From DASZTV01 sp035547515 (GTDB lineage: Bacteria > Actinomycetota > Actinomycetes > JAFAQI01): 64,000 nucleotides of DNA. The DNA lies in the NCBI GenBank assembly GCA_035547515.1, contig DASZUS010000024.1, forward strand, positions 1 to 64,000, written 5' to 3'. The notes under the pieces are model-generated. The model saw only the letters and a program-made list of their open reading frames with translations, was not told the DNA's origin and made no database searches. This document shows, piece after piece, positions 43,677-54,205 of this stretch. How positions within the stretch are numbered: position 1 is the first letter of the stretch; every line of letters starts with the position of its first letter. The position numbers and the translations under genes are program-made.

Positions 43677-45049
43677 CGGGCCGGGCCGAGCAGGTGGCGA
43701 GCGTCGCCGACCGTCACGATCGAGCCGGTGATCAGCACGCCGGACCCGCCCAGCTCCCCCGACGCCTCGGCGGCGCCGATCGCGGCCTCGATCGCGTCAT
43801 CGAGCCGGGGGGTCGCGGAGACCCGGTCCTCGCCGAACACCTCCACCGCCACGGCGGCGAGATCCTCGACCGGGAGCGCCCGGGGCGAGCTGTTGGTGGT
43901 CACGACGACCTCGCTGACCACCGGCTCGAGCTGCTCGAGAAGTCCCAGCGCGTCCTTGTCCCCGAGTACGGCGACGACGGCAACCAGCCGGTCGAACCCG
44001 AACGCGTCCTCGAGCCCGGCGGCCAGCGCCGCCGCACCCGCGGGGTTGTGGGCGCCGTCGATCAGCAGCGTCGGGCTCCGGCGCAGCACCTCCATGCGGC
44101 CCGGCGAGCGAACCGCGGCGAACGCCGTGCGCACCGCCTCGACGTCGAGCGGCCCGTGCTCGTGGGCGTTGAGGAACGCCTCCACCGCAGCAAGCGCGCA
44201 CGCCGCGTTGCTCGCCTGGTGCTCGCCATAGAGCGGAAGGAAGATCTCGTCGTAGCTGCCGCCCAGCCCCTGCAGCTCGAGCAGCTGGCCGCCGATCGCC
44301 ACGCTGCGCGACCGGACGCCGAAGTCGATGCCCTCGCGCAATACGGTCGCACCGACCTCCTGCGCGCGGGCGGCAAGGACCCTCGCCGCGGCCTCGGGCT
44401 GCGGCGCCGAGATCACCGTTGCGCCCTCGTGGATGAGCCCGGCCTTCTCCGCGGCGATCTCCTCGACGGTGTCGCCGAGGATCCCCACGTGGTCCAGGCT
44501 GATCGGGGTCACGACGGCGACCGGCGCGTTGATGACGTTGGTCGCATCCCACCGCCCGCCCAGCCCGACCTCGACGACCGCGACGTCCACCGGCGCGTCG
44601 GCGAAGGCGGCAAAGCCCATCGCGGTCAGCAGCTCGAAGAACGTCACCCGGTCCGGATGGCGACCGTCGACCACCTCGGCGTACGGCGCGACCTCGTCGT
44701 AGAGCTCGACGAATCGCTCGGCGGACACCGGCTCGCCGTCGACGGTGATCCGCTCGGTGACGTGCTCGAGGTGCGGCGAGGTGTGGCGACCCGTGCGCAG
44801 CCCAAGCTCTCGCAGCAGCTGGTCGATCATCCGCGCGGTCGAGGTCTTGCCGTTGGTTCCGGTGATGTGCACGGACGGGTACGCCCGCTGCGGCTGACCG
44901 AGCAGATCCAGCAGGTCGACGATGCGATCCAGGTCGGGCACCATCCGCGATGGGTAGCGCTCTTCGAGCGCGCGCTCGACGCGCTTGAGGTCGACCGGCG
45001 CCGCAACTTCGGTGGTCGCGAGCGCCTCGTCGTCCTCCCCGATACTCAC
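43673..45049 (-). CDS. folC: Folylpolyglutamate synthase / dihydrofolate synthase FolC
   Basis: This 458-residue Mur-ligase-family enzyme adds glutamate to dihydropteroate and folates. It contains the P-loop ITGTNGKTSTARMI, the folate-binding GRHTSPHLEHVTERI, VDVAVVEVGLGGRWDATN and the C-terminal LLIDGAHNPAGAAAL motif. It is divergent from valS, with only 38 bp between the two starts, and is coupled to DUF4233 and ndk downstream. Confidence 0.96.
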   Translation of the reverse strand: MSIGEDDEALATTEVAAPVDLKRVERALEERYPSRMVPDLDRIVDLLDLLGQPQRAYPSVHITGTNGKTSTARMIDQLLRELGLRTGRHTSPHLEHVTERITVDGEPVSAERFVELYDEVAPYAEVVDGRHPDRVTFFELLTAMGFAAFADAPVDVAVVEVGLGGRWDATNVINAPVAVVTPISLDHVGILGDTVEEIAAEKAGLIHEGATVISAPQPEAAARVLAARAQEVGATVLREGIDFGVRSRSVAIGGQLLELQGLGGSYDEIFLPLYGEHQASNAACALAAVEAFLNAHEHGPLDVEAVRTAFAAVRSPGRMEVLRRSPTLLIDGAHNPAGAAALAAGLEDAFGFDRLVAVVAVLGDKDALGLLEQLEPVVSEVVVTTNSSPRALPVEDLAAVAVEVFGEDRVSATPRLDDAIEAAIGAAEASGELGGSGVLITGSIVTVGDARHLLGPAR

Positions 45050-45087
45050 GTGAGCGAGCCTAGATCGCGCTCCTAGACTGGCCCGTC

Positions 45088-47616
45088 GTGAGCGTCCCGG
45101 AGAAGCCGACCCTCGACGGCCTGGAGCAGCGATGGGCCGAGGCCTGGGAGGCCGACGGCACGTACCGCTTCGACCGCTCCAAGTCGCGCGCCGAGATCTA
45201 CTCGATCGACACCCCGCCGCCGACCGTGAGCGGCTCGCTGCACGTCGGGCACGTCTTCTCCTACACCCACACCGACCTGATCGCCCGCTACCAGCGGATG
45301 ACCGGCCGCGAGGTCTTCTACCCGATGGGGTTCGACGACAACGGCCTGCCGACCGAGCGCCGGGTGCAGAACTACTACGGCGTGCGCTGCGACCCCTCGC
45401 TGCCCTACGACCCCGACTTCACCCCGCCCAGCGAGGGCGGTACGTCGAAGGACCAGGTGCCGATCTCCCGCGGCAACTTCATCGAGCTCTGCGTGAAGCT
45501 CACCGGCGAGGACGAGAAGGCCTTCGAGGGGCTGTGGCGCAAGCTCGGGCTGTCGGTCGACTGGGGATGCGCGTACACGACGATCGAGCCGCGCTCCCGG
45601 GCGGTCGCCCAGCGCGCGTTCCTGCGCAACGTCGAGCGCGGCGAGGCCTACCAGGCCGAGGCACCGACGTTGTGGGACGTGACGTTCCGCACCGCAGTCG
45701 CCCAGGCCGAGCTCGAGGACCGCGAGCGCCCCGGCGCCTACCACCGCGTCGCGTTCACGGCAGTCGCCACCGATGAGCCGGTCTACATCGAGACCACCAG
45801 GCCCGAGCTGCTGGCCGCTTGCGTCGCGCTGGTCGCTCATCCCGATGACGAGCGCTACCAGGCGCTGTTCGGTACGACGGTGCGCACGCCGCTGTTCGGC
45901 GTGGAGGTGCCGGTCCACGCCCACCCGCTGGCCGCACCCGACAAGGGCTCGGGCATCGCCATGATCTGCACGTTCGGCGACCTCACCGACGTGGTGTGGT
46001 GGCGCGACCTGCAGCTGCCCACCCGCGCGATCGTCGGCGTGGACGGCCGGATCGTGTCGACCCCGCCCGCGGGGGTCGACCCGGCTGCCTATGCCCGCAT
46101 CGCCGGCAAGACAGTGTTCTCCGCGCAGCAGGAGGTCGTGGAGATGCTCCGCGAGTCCGGCGCGCTCGACGGCGACCCGCGCCCGATCAGCCATCCGGTG
46201 AAGTTCTTCGAGAAGGGCGACAAGCCGCTCGAGATCGTCACCTCGCGACAGTGGTACATCCGCAACGGCGGCCGCGACGCGGACCTGCGCGAGGCGCTGC
46301 AGGCTCGCGGCCGCGAGCTCGACTGGCATCCGGCGTACATGGCCAGCCGCTACGAGAACTGGGTCGGCGGGCTCACCGGCGACTGGCTGATCAGCCGGCA
46401 GCGGTTCTTCGGCGTACCGATCCCGGTCTGGTATCCGCTCGACGCGGACGGCAACCCCGACTACTCCTCGCCGATCACCGCTGATGACGCGGCGCTGCCG
46501 GTCGACCCGTCCAGCGACTGCCCTCCGGGGTACGACGAGTCCCAGCGCGGCGTCGCCGGCGGGTTCATCGGCGACCCCGACGTGATGGACACCTGGGCAA
46601 CCTCGTCGCTCACGCCGCAGATCGCGGGCGGCTGGAGCAGCGACGACGACCTCTTCAACCGCGTCTTCCCGATGGACCTGCGCCCCCAGGCGCACGACAT
46701 CATCCGGACCTGGCTGTTCTCCACCGTCGTTCGAAGCCACCTCGAGCACGACTCCCTGCCCTGGCGGCACGCCGCGATCTCCGGCTTCGTCGTCGACCCG
46801 GACCGTAAGAAGATGAGCAAGTCCAAGGGCAACGTCGTCGTCCCGACGGAGATCCTCGACACTTATGGCGCGGACGCGGTGCGGTGGCGCGCGGCGAGCA
46901 CCCGGCCGGGCACCGACACCCCCTTCGACGAAGCCCAGATGAAGGTCGGGCGCCGCCTTGCGATGAAGGTGCTGAACGCCTCGAAGTTCGCGCTCGGGCT
47001 GGGCGCCAGCCCGGATCTCGCCGCGGTGACCGAGCCGGTCGACCGGGCGCTGCTCGCCGCACTTGCCGGCGTGGTCGACCAGGCCACGGCGGCGTTCGAG
47101 GCCTACGACTACACCCGCGCACTCGAGGCGACCGAGACCTTCTTCTGGACCTTCTGCGACGACTACGTCGAGTTCGTGAAGGAACGGGCGTACGGCGGCC
47201 GCGGCGAGGCTGCGGCGGCCTCGGCCAAGGCGGCACTGGGCACGACGCTGTCGGTGGTGCTGCGGTTGTTCGCTCCGTTCCTTCCCTTCGTCACCGAAGA
47301 GGTCTGGTCGTGGTGGCAGGAGGGCTCGATCCACCGCGCGTCATGGCCGACGAAGGACGAGGCAACGACCGCCACGGCCGGGGACCCGCAGCTGCTCGCC
47401 GTCATCGGGGTCGCCCTGTCGCAGGTGCGTGGCGCGAAGTCCGCCGCGCAGGTGTCGATGCGTACCGACGTCGCGAGCGCGAAGGTCAGCGGGCCGGCAG
47501 ATCAGATCGAGCTGCTGAAGTCCGCTGCCGACGACCTCGCCGCATCCGGGCACATCGCCGAGCTGTCCTTCGAGGCAGCGGAGGCGGCCGACCTTGCGGT
47601 CGAGGTGCAGCTCTAG
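45088..47616 (+). CDS. valS: Valyl-tRNA synthetase
   Basis: This 842-residue class I aminoacyl-tRNA synthetase carries the HIGH motif as HVGHVF in PTVSGSLHVGHVFSYTHTD and the KMSKS motif in RKKMSKSKGNVVVP, with the editing domain between. The DDNGLPTERRVQNYYGVRCD segment is typical of the ValS form shared by many actinobacteria and archaea. The start is GTG at 45088, 38 bp from the divergent folC start. No T-box leader fits in that gap. Confidence 0.97.
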   Translation: MSVPEKPTLDGLEQRWAEAWEADGTYRFDRSKSRAEIYSIDTPPPTVSGSLHVGHVFSYTHTDLIARYQRMTGREVFYPMGFDDNGLPTERRVQNYYGVRCDPSLPYDPDFTPPSEGGTSKDQVPISRGNFIELCVKLTGEDEKAFEGLWRKLGLSVDWGCAYTTIEPRSRAVAQRAFLRNVERGEAYQAEAPTLWDVTFRTAVAQAELEDRERPGAYHRVAFTAVATDEPVYIETTRPELLAACVALVAHPDDERYQALFGTTVRTPLFGVEVPVHAHPLAAPDKGSGIAMICTFGDLTDVVWWRDLQLPTRAIVGVDGRIVSTPPAGVDPAAYARIAGKTVFSAQQEVVEMLRESGALDGDPRPISHPVKFFEKGDKPLEIVTSRQWYIRNGGRDADLREALQARGRELDWHPAYMASRYENWVGGLTGDWLISRQRFFGVPIPVWYPLDADGNPDYSSPITADDAALPVDPSSDCPPGYDESQRGVAGGFIGDPDVMDTWATSSLTPQIAGGWSSDDDLFNRVFPMDLRPQAHDIIRTWLFSTVVRSHLEHDSLPWRHAAISGFVVDPDRKKMSKSKGNVVVPTEILDTYGADAVRWRAASTRPGTDTPFDEAQMKVGRRLAMKVLNASKFALGLGASPDLAAVTEPVDRALLAALAGVVDQATAAFEAYDYTRALEATETFFWTFCDDYVEFVKERAYGGRGEAAAASAKAALGTTLSVVLRLFAPFLPFVTEEVWSWWQEGSIHRASWPTKDEATTATAGDPQLLAVIGVALSQVRGAKSAAQVSMRTDVASAKVSGPADQIELLKSAADDLAASGHIAELSFEAAEAADLAVEVQL

Positions 47617-47621
47617 CCCCG

Positions 47622-49457
47622 CTAGATGTAGGTGAACTGCAGCGCCGGGTCGAGGCTGCTGCGCCCGGCTGGCGTCGCCACCGCGACCGTCGTCGACAGG
47701 CCGTGCAGGTCAGCCAGGGACCTCACGGACTTCAACACCGCACGCGCCGACGGGGCGGCGACGCGCAGGGTGGACGCGTTGATCACCGAGATGTCGGAGA
47801 CCGCCAGGCTGCCGAAGTAGACGATGGTGTGGTCAGGCACGAAGCCCGAGCCGTGCAGCGTGACCTCGGTGCCGCCGATGACCGGCCCGGTGGCGGGCGA
47901 GATCGAGATCAACGTCGGGGGCCGCAAGGCGCCGATGCCGGCCTGCCCGGACCCGCGAGCAGACGGCGAGGTTGCCCCGCGCCCCGGCGCGGCAACGCCC
48001 CCGGCGCCCGCACCGGTGCCCGCGCCGGCGCCGGGTGCCGCCGTGCCTCGCGTACCGGATCCGCTAGGAGACGCAACGGGTGAGGCCCCGCCGGGCGTGA
48101 CGGCTCCCGGCGGCAGCCCGACGTTCGCGACGGCCGCCTCTGCCCCGGCGATCGAGCCGGCGTTCGGGGGGTTGTGCCCGGCGGTGGCAACCGCCAGGGC
48201 GGCAAGGACGATGACCGCAACGCCTGCCGCGGCACCCACGAAGGCGCCGCCGCGAACCGGCGCCGCCCGCGCGACCCGACGCTTCGGCTGCTGCCGCCGC
48301 GCCGCGACCGCCGAGGGCCGGAATGCGGCCTTCCAGCCGAAGCGCCGGATCGGCTGCTCGACCAGGTAGTAGAAGACTGCGGAGATCACCGCGATCAGGG
48401 CCAAGTCGACCACGATCATGTCGGCGACCGGCATGCGCGGCGCAACCCTCAGCACCGCCAGGATGACGATGCAGTGCACGAGGTAGGCCTCGTAGGAGAC
48501 CTGCCCGATGACCACGAACGGCTTCCAGCCGAGCACCTTGTTCCAGACCGTCGGCCGCTCGGGAGCGGCCGCGCCCATGCAGGGCCCGATCAGCAGCGAC
48601 GCCGCTACGCCGTACAGCGCGTAGCCGCCGCTGACCAGCTGCGTGAGATGGGTGTCCATCAGCACCGAGATCGCGACCATGCCGCCGAGCCCGACGAGCG
48701 CGGCCAGCGGCGACCGCAGCAGCCGCGCCAGCCGCCCGTCCGGGTCGGTGGTGATGGTGTAGCCGAGGGCGCAGCCGATCAGGATCGGTGCGACCTGGGC
48801 GGGAGTCATGTAGACGACCTGGGTCGACTTGTACGACGCGACCAGCACCGCCGAGACCGCGCTCGAGAGCACCACCAGGATGCAGACGCCGAGGATGATC
48901 GCCTGGCGGCCCCATCGGCGCCGCATCGCGGCACGCAGGACCGACGGCCAGGTCAGGTAGAACTGCTCCTCGATGCCGAGCGTCCAGGCAGGTCCGAGCC
49001 AGCCGATGTCTCCCCCGGCGGCCAGCTGCCAGTTGCCGACGAACAGCAGGACCAGAAGCGCCGTCGCCCACGGCGAGGAGCCCAGCGGCTGCGAGCTGGA
49101 GCCGGGCAGCACGTACTGCGAGATCAACAGCAGCGGTACGACGGCGAGCAACGCGGGGCCTAGCCGGCGCGACCGACGCAGGTAGAAGCTGCTCAGCGAG
49201 ACGCTCCCGGAACGCTGGTGCTCAGCGACGAGCAGGCTCGTGATCAGCGCGCCGGAGAGCACGAAGAACATCTCGATGTTGAGGGCGAACGGACCCGAGC
49301 GGCGCACCCACCACGGCGCGGTCGGCAGGTAGCCGAGGAAGATCTGGAAGTGGGTGTAGATCGTCCCCGGCAGGCTGATGCCCCGCATGCCGTCCAGCGC
49401 GGGGACGTAGGTGAGCCGCCGTGGCGGCGCCGCCGCCGCGTCAGGTGCACCAGTCAT
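47622..49457 (-). CDS. Acyltransferase-3 (OafA-like) membrane protein with C-terminal IPT/TIG domain
   Basis: This 611-residue protein has ten or more transmembrane helices of the acyltransferase-3 family. The catalytic RX10H motif is RGISLPGTIYTH near residue 25, followed by FFVLSGALITSLLVAEHQR, FYLRRSRRLGPALL and LGIEEQFYLTWP. After the membrane part come a low-complexity Gly/Ala/Pro linker and a last 100 residues resembling an IPT/TIG immunoglobulin-like domain (LISISPATGPVIGGTEVTLHGSGF through LQFTYI). The fused extracellular domain is unusual. A paralogue without it is encoded directly upstream (12-bp gap). Substrate unknown; O-acetylation of a cell-surface polymer is likely. Confidence 0.88.
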   Translation of the reverse strand: MTGAPDAAAAPPRRLTYVPALDGMRGISLPGTIYTHFQIFLGYLPTAPWWVRRSGPFALNIEMFFVLSGALITSLLVAEHQRSGSVSLSSFYLRRSRRLGPALLAVVPLLLISQYVLPGSSSQPLGSSPWATALLVLLFVGNWQLAAGGDIGWLGPAWTLGIEEQFYLTWPSVLRAAMRRRWGRQAIILGVCILVVLSSAVSAVLVASYKSTQVVYMTPAQVAPILIGCALGYTITTDPDGRLARLLRSPLAALVGLGGMVAISVLMDTHLTQLVSGGYALYGVAASLLIGPCMGAAAPERPTVWNKVLGWKPFVVIGQVSYEAYLVHCIVILAVLRVAPRMPVADMIVVDLALIAVISAVFYYLVEQPIRRFGWKAAFRPSAVAARRQQPKRRVARAAPVRGGAFVGAAAGVAVIVLAALAVATAGHNPPNAGSIAGAEAAVANVGLPPGAVTPGGASPVASPSGSGTRGTAAPGAGAGTGAGAGGVAAPGRGATSPSARGSGQAGIGALRPPTLISISPATGPVIGGTEVTLHGSGFVPDHTIVYFGSLAVSDISVINASTLRVAAPSARAVLKSVRSLADLHGLSTTVAVATPAGRSSLDPALQFTYI

Positions 49458-49469
49458 GAGATGGGTCGC

Positions 49470-50683
49470 CTATCTCTCGTTCGCGAGAACATCCGCTCGG
49501 CCTGACTCAGCGAACTCACGCTGCGGCGCAGCGACGCTACCAAGGTCGGATGGCCGGCGACGGAACAGCACGGCGCTCCAGCCCTTCCTTCTGATCGGCT
49601 GCTCGACCAGGTAGTAGAAGCCGGCGGAGACCACCGCGACGATGGCGACGTCGAGCGCCATCATCGGGTAGACGTGCAGCCCCGGCCAGGCCCGGAGCAC
49701 CGCGAACATCACGATGATGTGAACGAGATAGGCCTCGTAGGAGATCTGGCCGATGATGACGAAAGGCCGCCACGCGAAGAACCTCGTGACCAGCGTCGGC
49801 TCGGCCGCCCGGACGAAACAGTGGCCGATCAGCAGGCAGGCGAAGGCGGCGTAGACGACGTACCACCCGCGGATCTCGAACGCCTGGTGGTGCGAGGCGA
49901 CGATGGAGACCACGACCATCCCGGCCAGCCCGAGCAACGCGACCAGTCGAGAGCGAAGCAACGTGGTCAGGCGGCTGACCGGGTTCGCGGTGAGCTCGTA
50001 GCCAAGCGCGCAGCCGATCAGGATGCTCGGCAGCTGCGCGGGCGTGGAGTAGAAGGTGCGCTGGCGCCCGACGTGGGAGTAGAGGATCTGGGTGATCGCC
50101 AGCGCGACGATCACCGCGAGGCCCAGGCACATCAGCACCACTCGCCGCTCGACGCGGCGGCGGGAAGCGCCGCGAAGCACCCACGGCCAGGTCAGGTAGA
50201 ACTGCTCCTCGATCCCGAGGGTCCAGGCCGGCCCGAGCCAGCCGATCCCTCCGGACACCGCGTAGAGCACCCAGTTGCCGACGAACAGCGCAACCGCGAT
50301 GACGCTGCGGGCCGGGTGGGCGCCGAGGGACTGGAAGACGCCGTGGCCGGGCCAGAGCACAGTGAGCAGGATCATGGCCGGGAGGACGGCGAGCAGCGCG
50401 GGGCCGAGCCGCCGCGAGCGGCGCAGGTAGAAGTTACCGAGCTGCATGTCGCCGCGGCGCTGGTGCTCGGAGACCAGCAGGCTCGTGATCAGCGCTCCGG
50501 AGAGCACGAAGAACATCTGGATGTTCATGGTCAGCGGGCCGACCGAGTCCAACCAGTGAGGGGCCGTGGGCTCCGCCGCCAGCAAAAGCGCGAAGTGGGT
50601 GAGGACCGTCCCGGGCAGGCTCAGACCACGCAGCCCGTCGAGGGCGGGGATGTAGCGAAGGCGAGCCGGGGGTTGCTCCGGCG

Positions 50684-50687
<4 letters not shown>
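49470..50687 (-). CDS. Acyltransferase-3 (OafA-like) membrane protein
   Basis: This 405-residue acyltransferase-3 family protein has the same order of motifs as its neighbour: RGLSLPGTVLTH (RX10H), FFVLSGALITSLLVSEHQR, FYLRRSRRLGPALLAVLPA and LGIEEQFYLTWPWVLRG. The two proteins share long identical stretches, so they arose by tandem duplication. This copy ends soon after the last helix (YYLVEQPIRRKGW) and has no IPT/TIG domain. Its start overlaps the clpX stop by ATGA, which ties it to the ClpX transcription unit. Confidence 0.9.
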
Positions 50688-51958
<1,271 letters not shown>

Positions 51959-52135
51959 TCGGTCTCCTCCGTTGCGCCGTGCCTGGGTCTTCCTATCCGC
52001 CGTGCTGCAGCGTCAGGCTTCTTACGACGTTATCGCGCCAAACCGACATCGCACCCTCAAATGGCCTCCCGGATTGCCAGGCTCGGCGTGTCGGCCGGAC
52101 CGGGGAGCGTGCCGGAAGCAGGGTGGGCAGCGGGC

Positions 52136-52768
52136 CTAGGAGGCGCTCGGGACGGCGGTGAGCTTGCGGCTGCGGATGACCTCGTCGATCAGGCCGTACT
52201 CCACGGCTTCCTCGGCAGTGAGGATCTTGTCCCGCTCGATGTCGTCCTTGACCTGCTCCTGGGTACGACCGGTGTGCTGGGAGATCATGCTCTCCAGCAG
52301 CGAGCGCATGCGCAGGATCTCCCGCGCCTGGATCTCGATGTCGCTGCCCTGGCCGCCGCCCTCGCTGTAGGGCTGGTGCAGCAGGATCCGGGAGTTCGGC
52401 AGCGCGAGGCGCTTGCCCGGCGTACCGGCGCCGAGCAGCACCGCGGCCGCAGAGGCGGCCTGGCCGAGGCAGACCGTCATGATCTCCGGCCGGATGAACT
52501 GCATGCAGTCGTAGATCGCGGTCAACGCGGTGAACGACCCGCCGGGCGAGTTGATGTAGATCGAGATGTCCCGATCCGGGTCCATCTGCTCGAGGCAGAG
52601 CAGCTGGGCCATGACGTCGTCGGCGGACGCGTCGTCGATCTGCACGCCGAGGAAGATGATGCGCTCCTCGAACAGCTTCGTGTACGGCGAGAGCTCCTTG
52701 AAGCCGTAGCTGGTGCGCTCGGTGAACGTCGGCAGGATGTAGCGGCCCTGCGGTGCCTGGTAGGACAT
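52136..52768 (-). CDS. clpP2: ATP-dependent Clp protease proteolytic subunit, ClpP2
   Basis: This 210-residue serine peptidase has catalytic Ser in GQAASAAAVLL, His in RILLHQP and Asp in the DIERDKILT helix region. It starts at ATG 52768, MSYQAPQGRYILPTFTERTS; an upstream in-frame start would run through clpP1. Actinobacteria use a mixed ClpP1P2 tetradecamer. It lies 29 bp after clpP1, in one operon. Confidence 0.97.
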   Translation of the reverse strand: MSYQAPQGRYILPTFTERTSYGFKELSPYTKLFEERIIFLGVQIDDASADDVMAQLLCLEQMDPDRDISIYINSPGGSFTALTAIYDCMQFIRPEIMTVCLGQAASAAAVLLGAGTPGKRLALPNSRILLHQPYSEGGGQGSDIEIQAREILRMRSLLESMISQHTGRTQEQVKDDIERDKILTAEEAVEYGLIDEVIRSRKLTAVPSAS

Positions 52769-52797
52769 GTCGGTCTCCCCTGAAGTGTGTGTGGCGG

Positions 52798-53412
52798 TCA
52801 GGAGACCGCGCCCTCGGACGGCACCTGGTTGGCTCGCGCGACCACGTGGTCGACGAAGCCGTACTCCTTCGCCTCGTCGGCGGTGAACCAGCGGTCGCGA
52901 TCGGAGTCGCGCTCGATCTGCTCGACGGTCTGCCCGGTGTGGAAGGCGATCCGCTCCTGCATCGTGCGCTTCGTGTAGAGCATCTGCTCGGCCTGGATCG
53001 CGATGTCGCTCGCCGTACCGCCGATCCCGCCGGAGGGCTGATGCATCATGATCCGCGCGTGGGGGGTCGCGTAGCGCTTCCCGTTGGCGCCGGCGCAGAG
53101 CAGGAACTGCCCCATGCTCGCCGCGAGGCCGACCGCCACTGTCGCGACGTCGTTCGAGACGAACTGCATCGTGTCGTAGATCGCCATGCCGGCGCTGACC
53201 GAGCCGCCCGGCGAGTTGATGTAGAGGAAGATGTCGCGATCCGGGTCTTCTGCGGACAGCAGCAGCAGCTGCGCGCAGATCGTGTTGGCGATCGGGTCGT
53301 CGACCTGGCTGCCGAGGAAAACGATCCGCTCGCGGAGCAGCCGCTCGTAGACCGAGTCGTTGAGGTTGAGGCCGGAGCCGGCGCCGCGCATGTCCGGGGT
53401 CAAAGGACTCAT
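52798..53412 (-). CDS. clpP1: ATP-dependent Clp protease proteolytic subunit, ClpP1
   Basis: This 204-residue serine peptidase has catalytic Ser in GLAASMGQFLL and His in RIMMHQPSGG, with the DRDRWFTADEAKEYGFVD segment holding the aspartate. It is the first gene of clpP1-clpP2 and is divergent from the ACT-domain gene. A GTTCGC half-site occurs upstream, near 53464, but without a convincing second half. Confidence 0.97.
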   Translation of the reverse strand: MSPLTPDMRGAGSGLNLNDSVYERLLRERIVFLGSQVDDPIANTICAQLLLLSAEDPDRDIFLYINSPGGSVSAGMAIYDTMQFVSNDVATVAVGLAASMGQFLLCAGANGKRYATPHARIMMHQPSGGIGGTASDIAIQAEQMLYTKRTMQERIAFHTGQTVEQIERDSDRDRWFTADEAKEYGFVDHVVARANQVPSEGAVS

Positions 53413-53572
53413 GCGACGACACTAACCTCCGCCACCGCCGGGTTTCGGGCCGCGAGGCCGGTGTTCGCTGTGGGCTTGTCGTCGTACGCCGGGAATAAAA
53501 CGGCGCCGTTCACCTCCGCGCAACATGACACGGGCAGTGTGTGCGCGACGGCGTCCACTCGGAGGGAACCTC

Positions 53573-54205
53573 GTGCTGCTGCGTGCCCGAGTCAGCGTGC
53601 TCGACCGGCCCGGCTCGCTGCTCGGCGTCGCCAAGGCGATCGCCGGGCTCGGCGGCAACGTCGTCGACATCGAGGTGCTCGCCACCGCAGACGGCCACGT
53701 GGTCGACGACCTGGTCGTCGACCTGCCGGGCGGCCAGCCGGACCTGCTCACCAAGGAGCTCGGCAACGCCGGCGCGGAGGTGCTCCACCTCCGCAAGACG
53801 GTCCAGGTCACCGGGCAGCGCGCCGACCTCGACCTGCTCGCCAGAGTGGCCGCCGAGCCGGCCAACGTCATGTCGACGGTGGTCTCTCTCGCGCCGTCGG
53901 TGTGGAGCGCGGACTGGGCCGCCGTCGCGACGCCTGCCGAGGGCGCCATGCCGCTGTACGCGACGCCCGGAGCTCCCGCACCGCTCCCCGCCGGGATGCC
54001 CGAGCCGCTCGGCCCGCTGCCCAGGCGGGGTACGGCGCAAGGCGGGAACGGGACCGTGCACGAGGTCGTGAGCCTGCAGTGGGGCAGCCACCACCACCTC
54101 TACCTCGGCCGGGTCGACGGGCCGATGTTCCTGCAGGTCGAGCTGGTCCATCTGCGCCGGGTCATCGAGCTCGCCATAGCGCTGGCGAAGGACGTGAGCG
54201 GCTAA
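53573..54205 (+). CDS. ACT-domain protein of unknown function
   Basis: This 210-residue protein begins with an ACT domain (LLRARVSVLDRPGSLLGVAKAIAGLGGNVVDIEVLATADGHVVDDLVVD), an amino-acid-sensing module. The rest lacks known catalytic motifs. The GTG start at 53573 is supported by GGAGGG six bases before it; an ATG at 53525 lacks a good site. It ends overlapping the stop of convergent tig. It may be a sensor protein; no partner enzyme is adjacent. Confidence 0.82.
   Translation: MLLRARVSVLDRPGSLLGVAKAIAGLGGNVVDIEVLATADGHVVDDLVVDLPGGQPDLLTKELGNAGAEVLHLRKTVQVTGQRADLDLLARVAAEPANVMSTVVSLAPSVWSADWAAVATPAEGAMPLYATPGAPAPLPAGMPEPLGPLPRRGTAQGGNGTVHEVVSLQWGSHHHLYLGRVDGPMFLQVELVHLRRVIELAIALAKDVSG

Noticed and set aside
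45073..47334. Long minus-strand frame opposite valS
   Set aside because: Antisense shadow of a complete valyl-tRNA synthetase with HIGH and KMSKS motifs.
53459..53475. Possible ClgR-type operator before clpP1 (gttcgctgtgggc)
   Set aside because: Only one half-site resembles the GTTCGC type; the second half does not match, so I did not list it.
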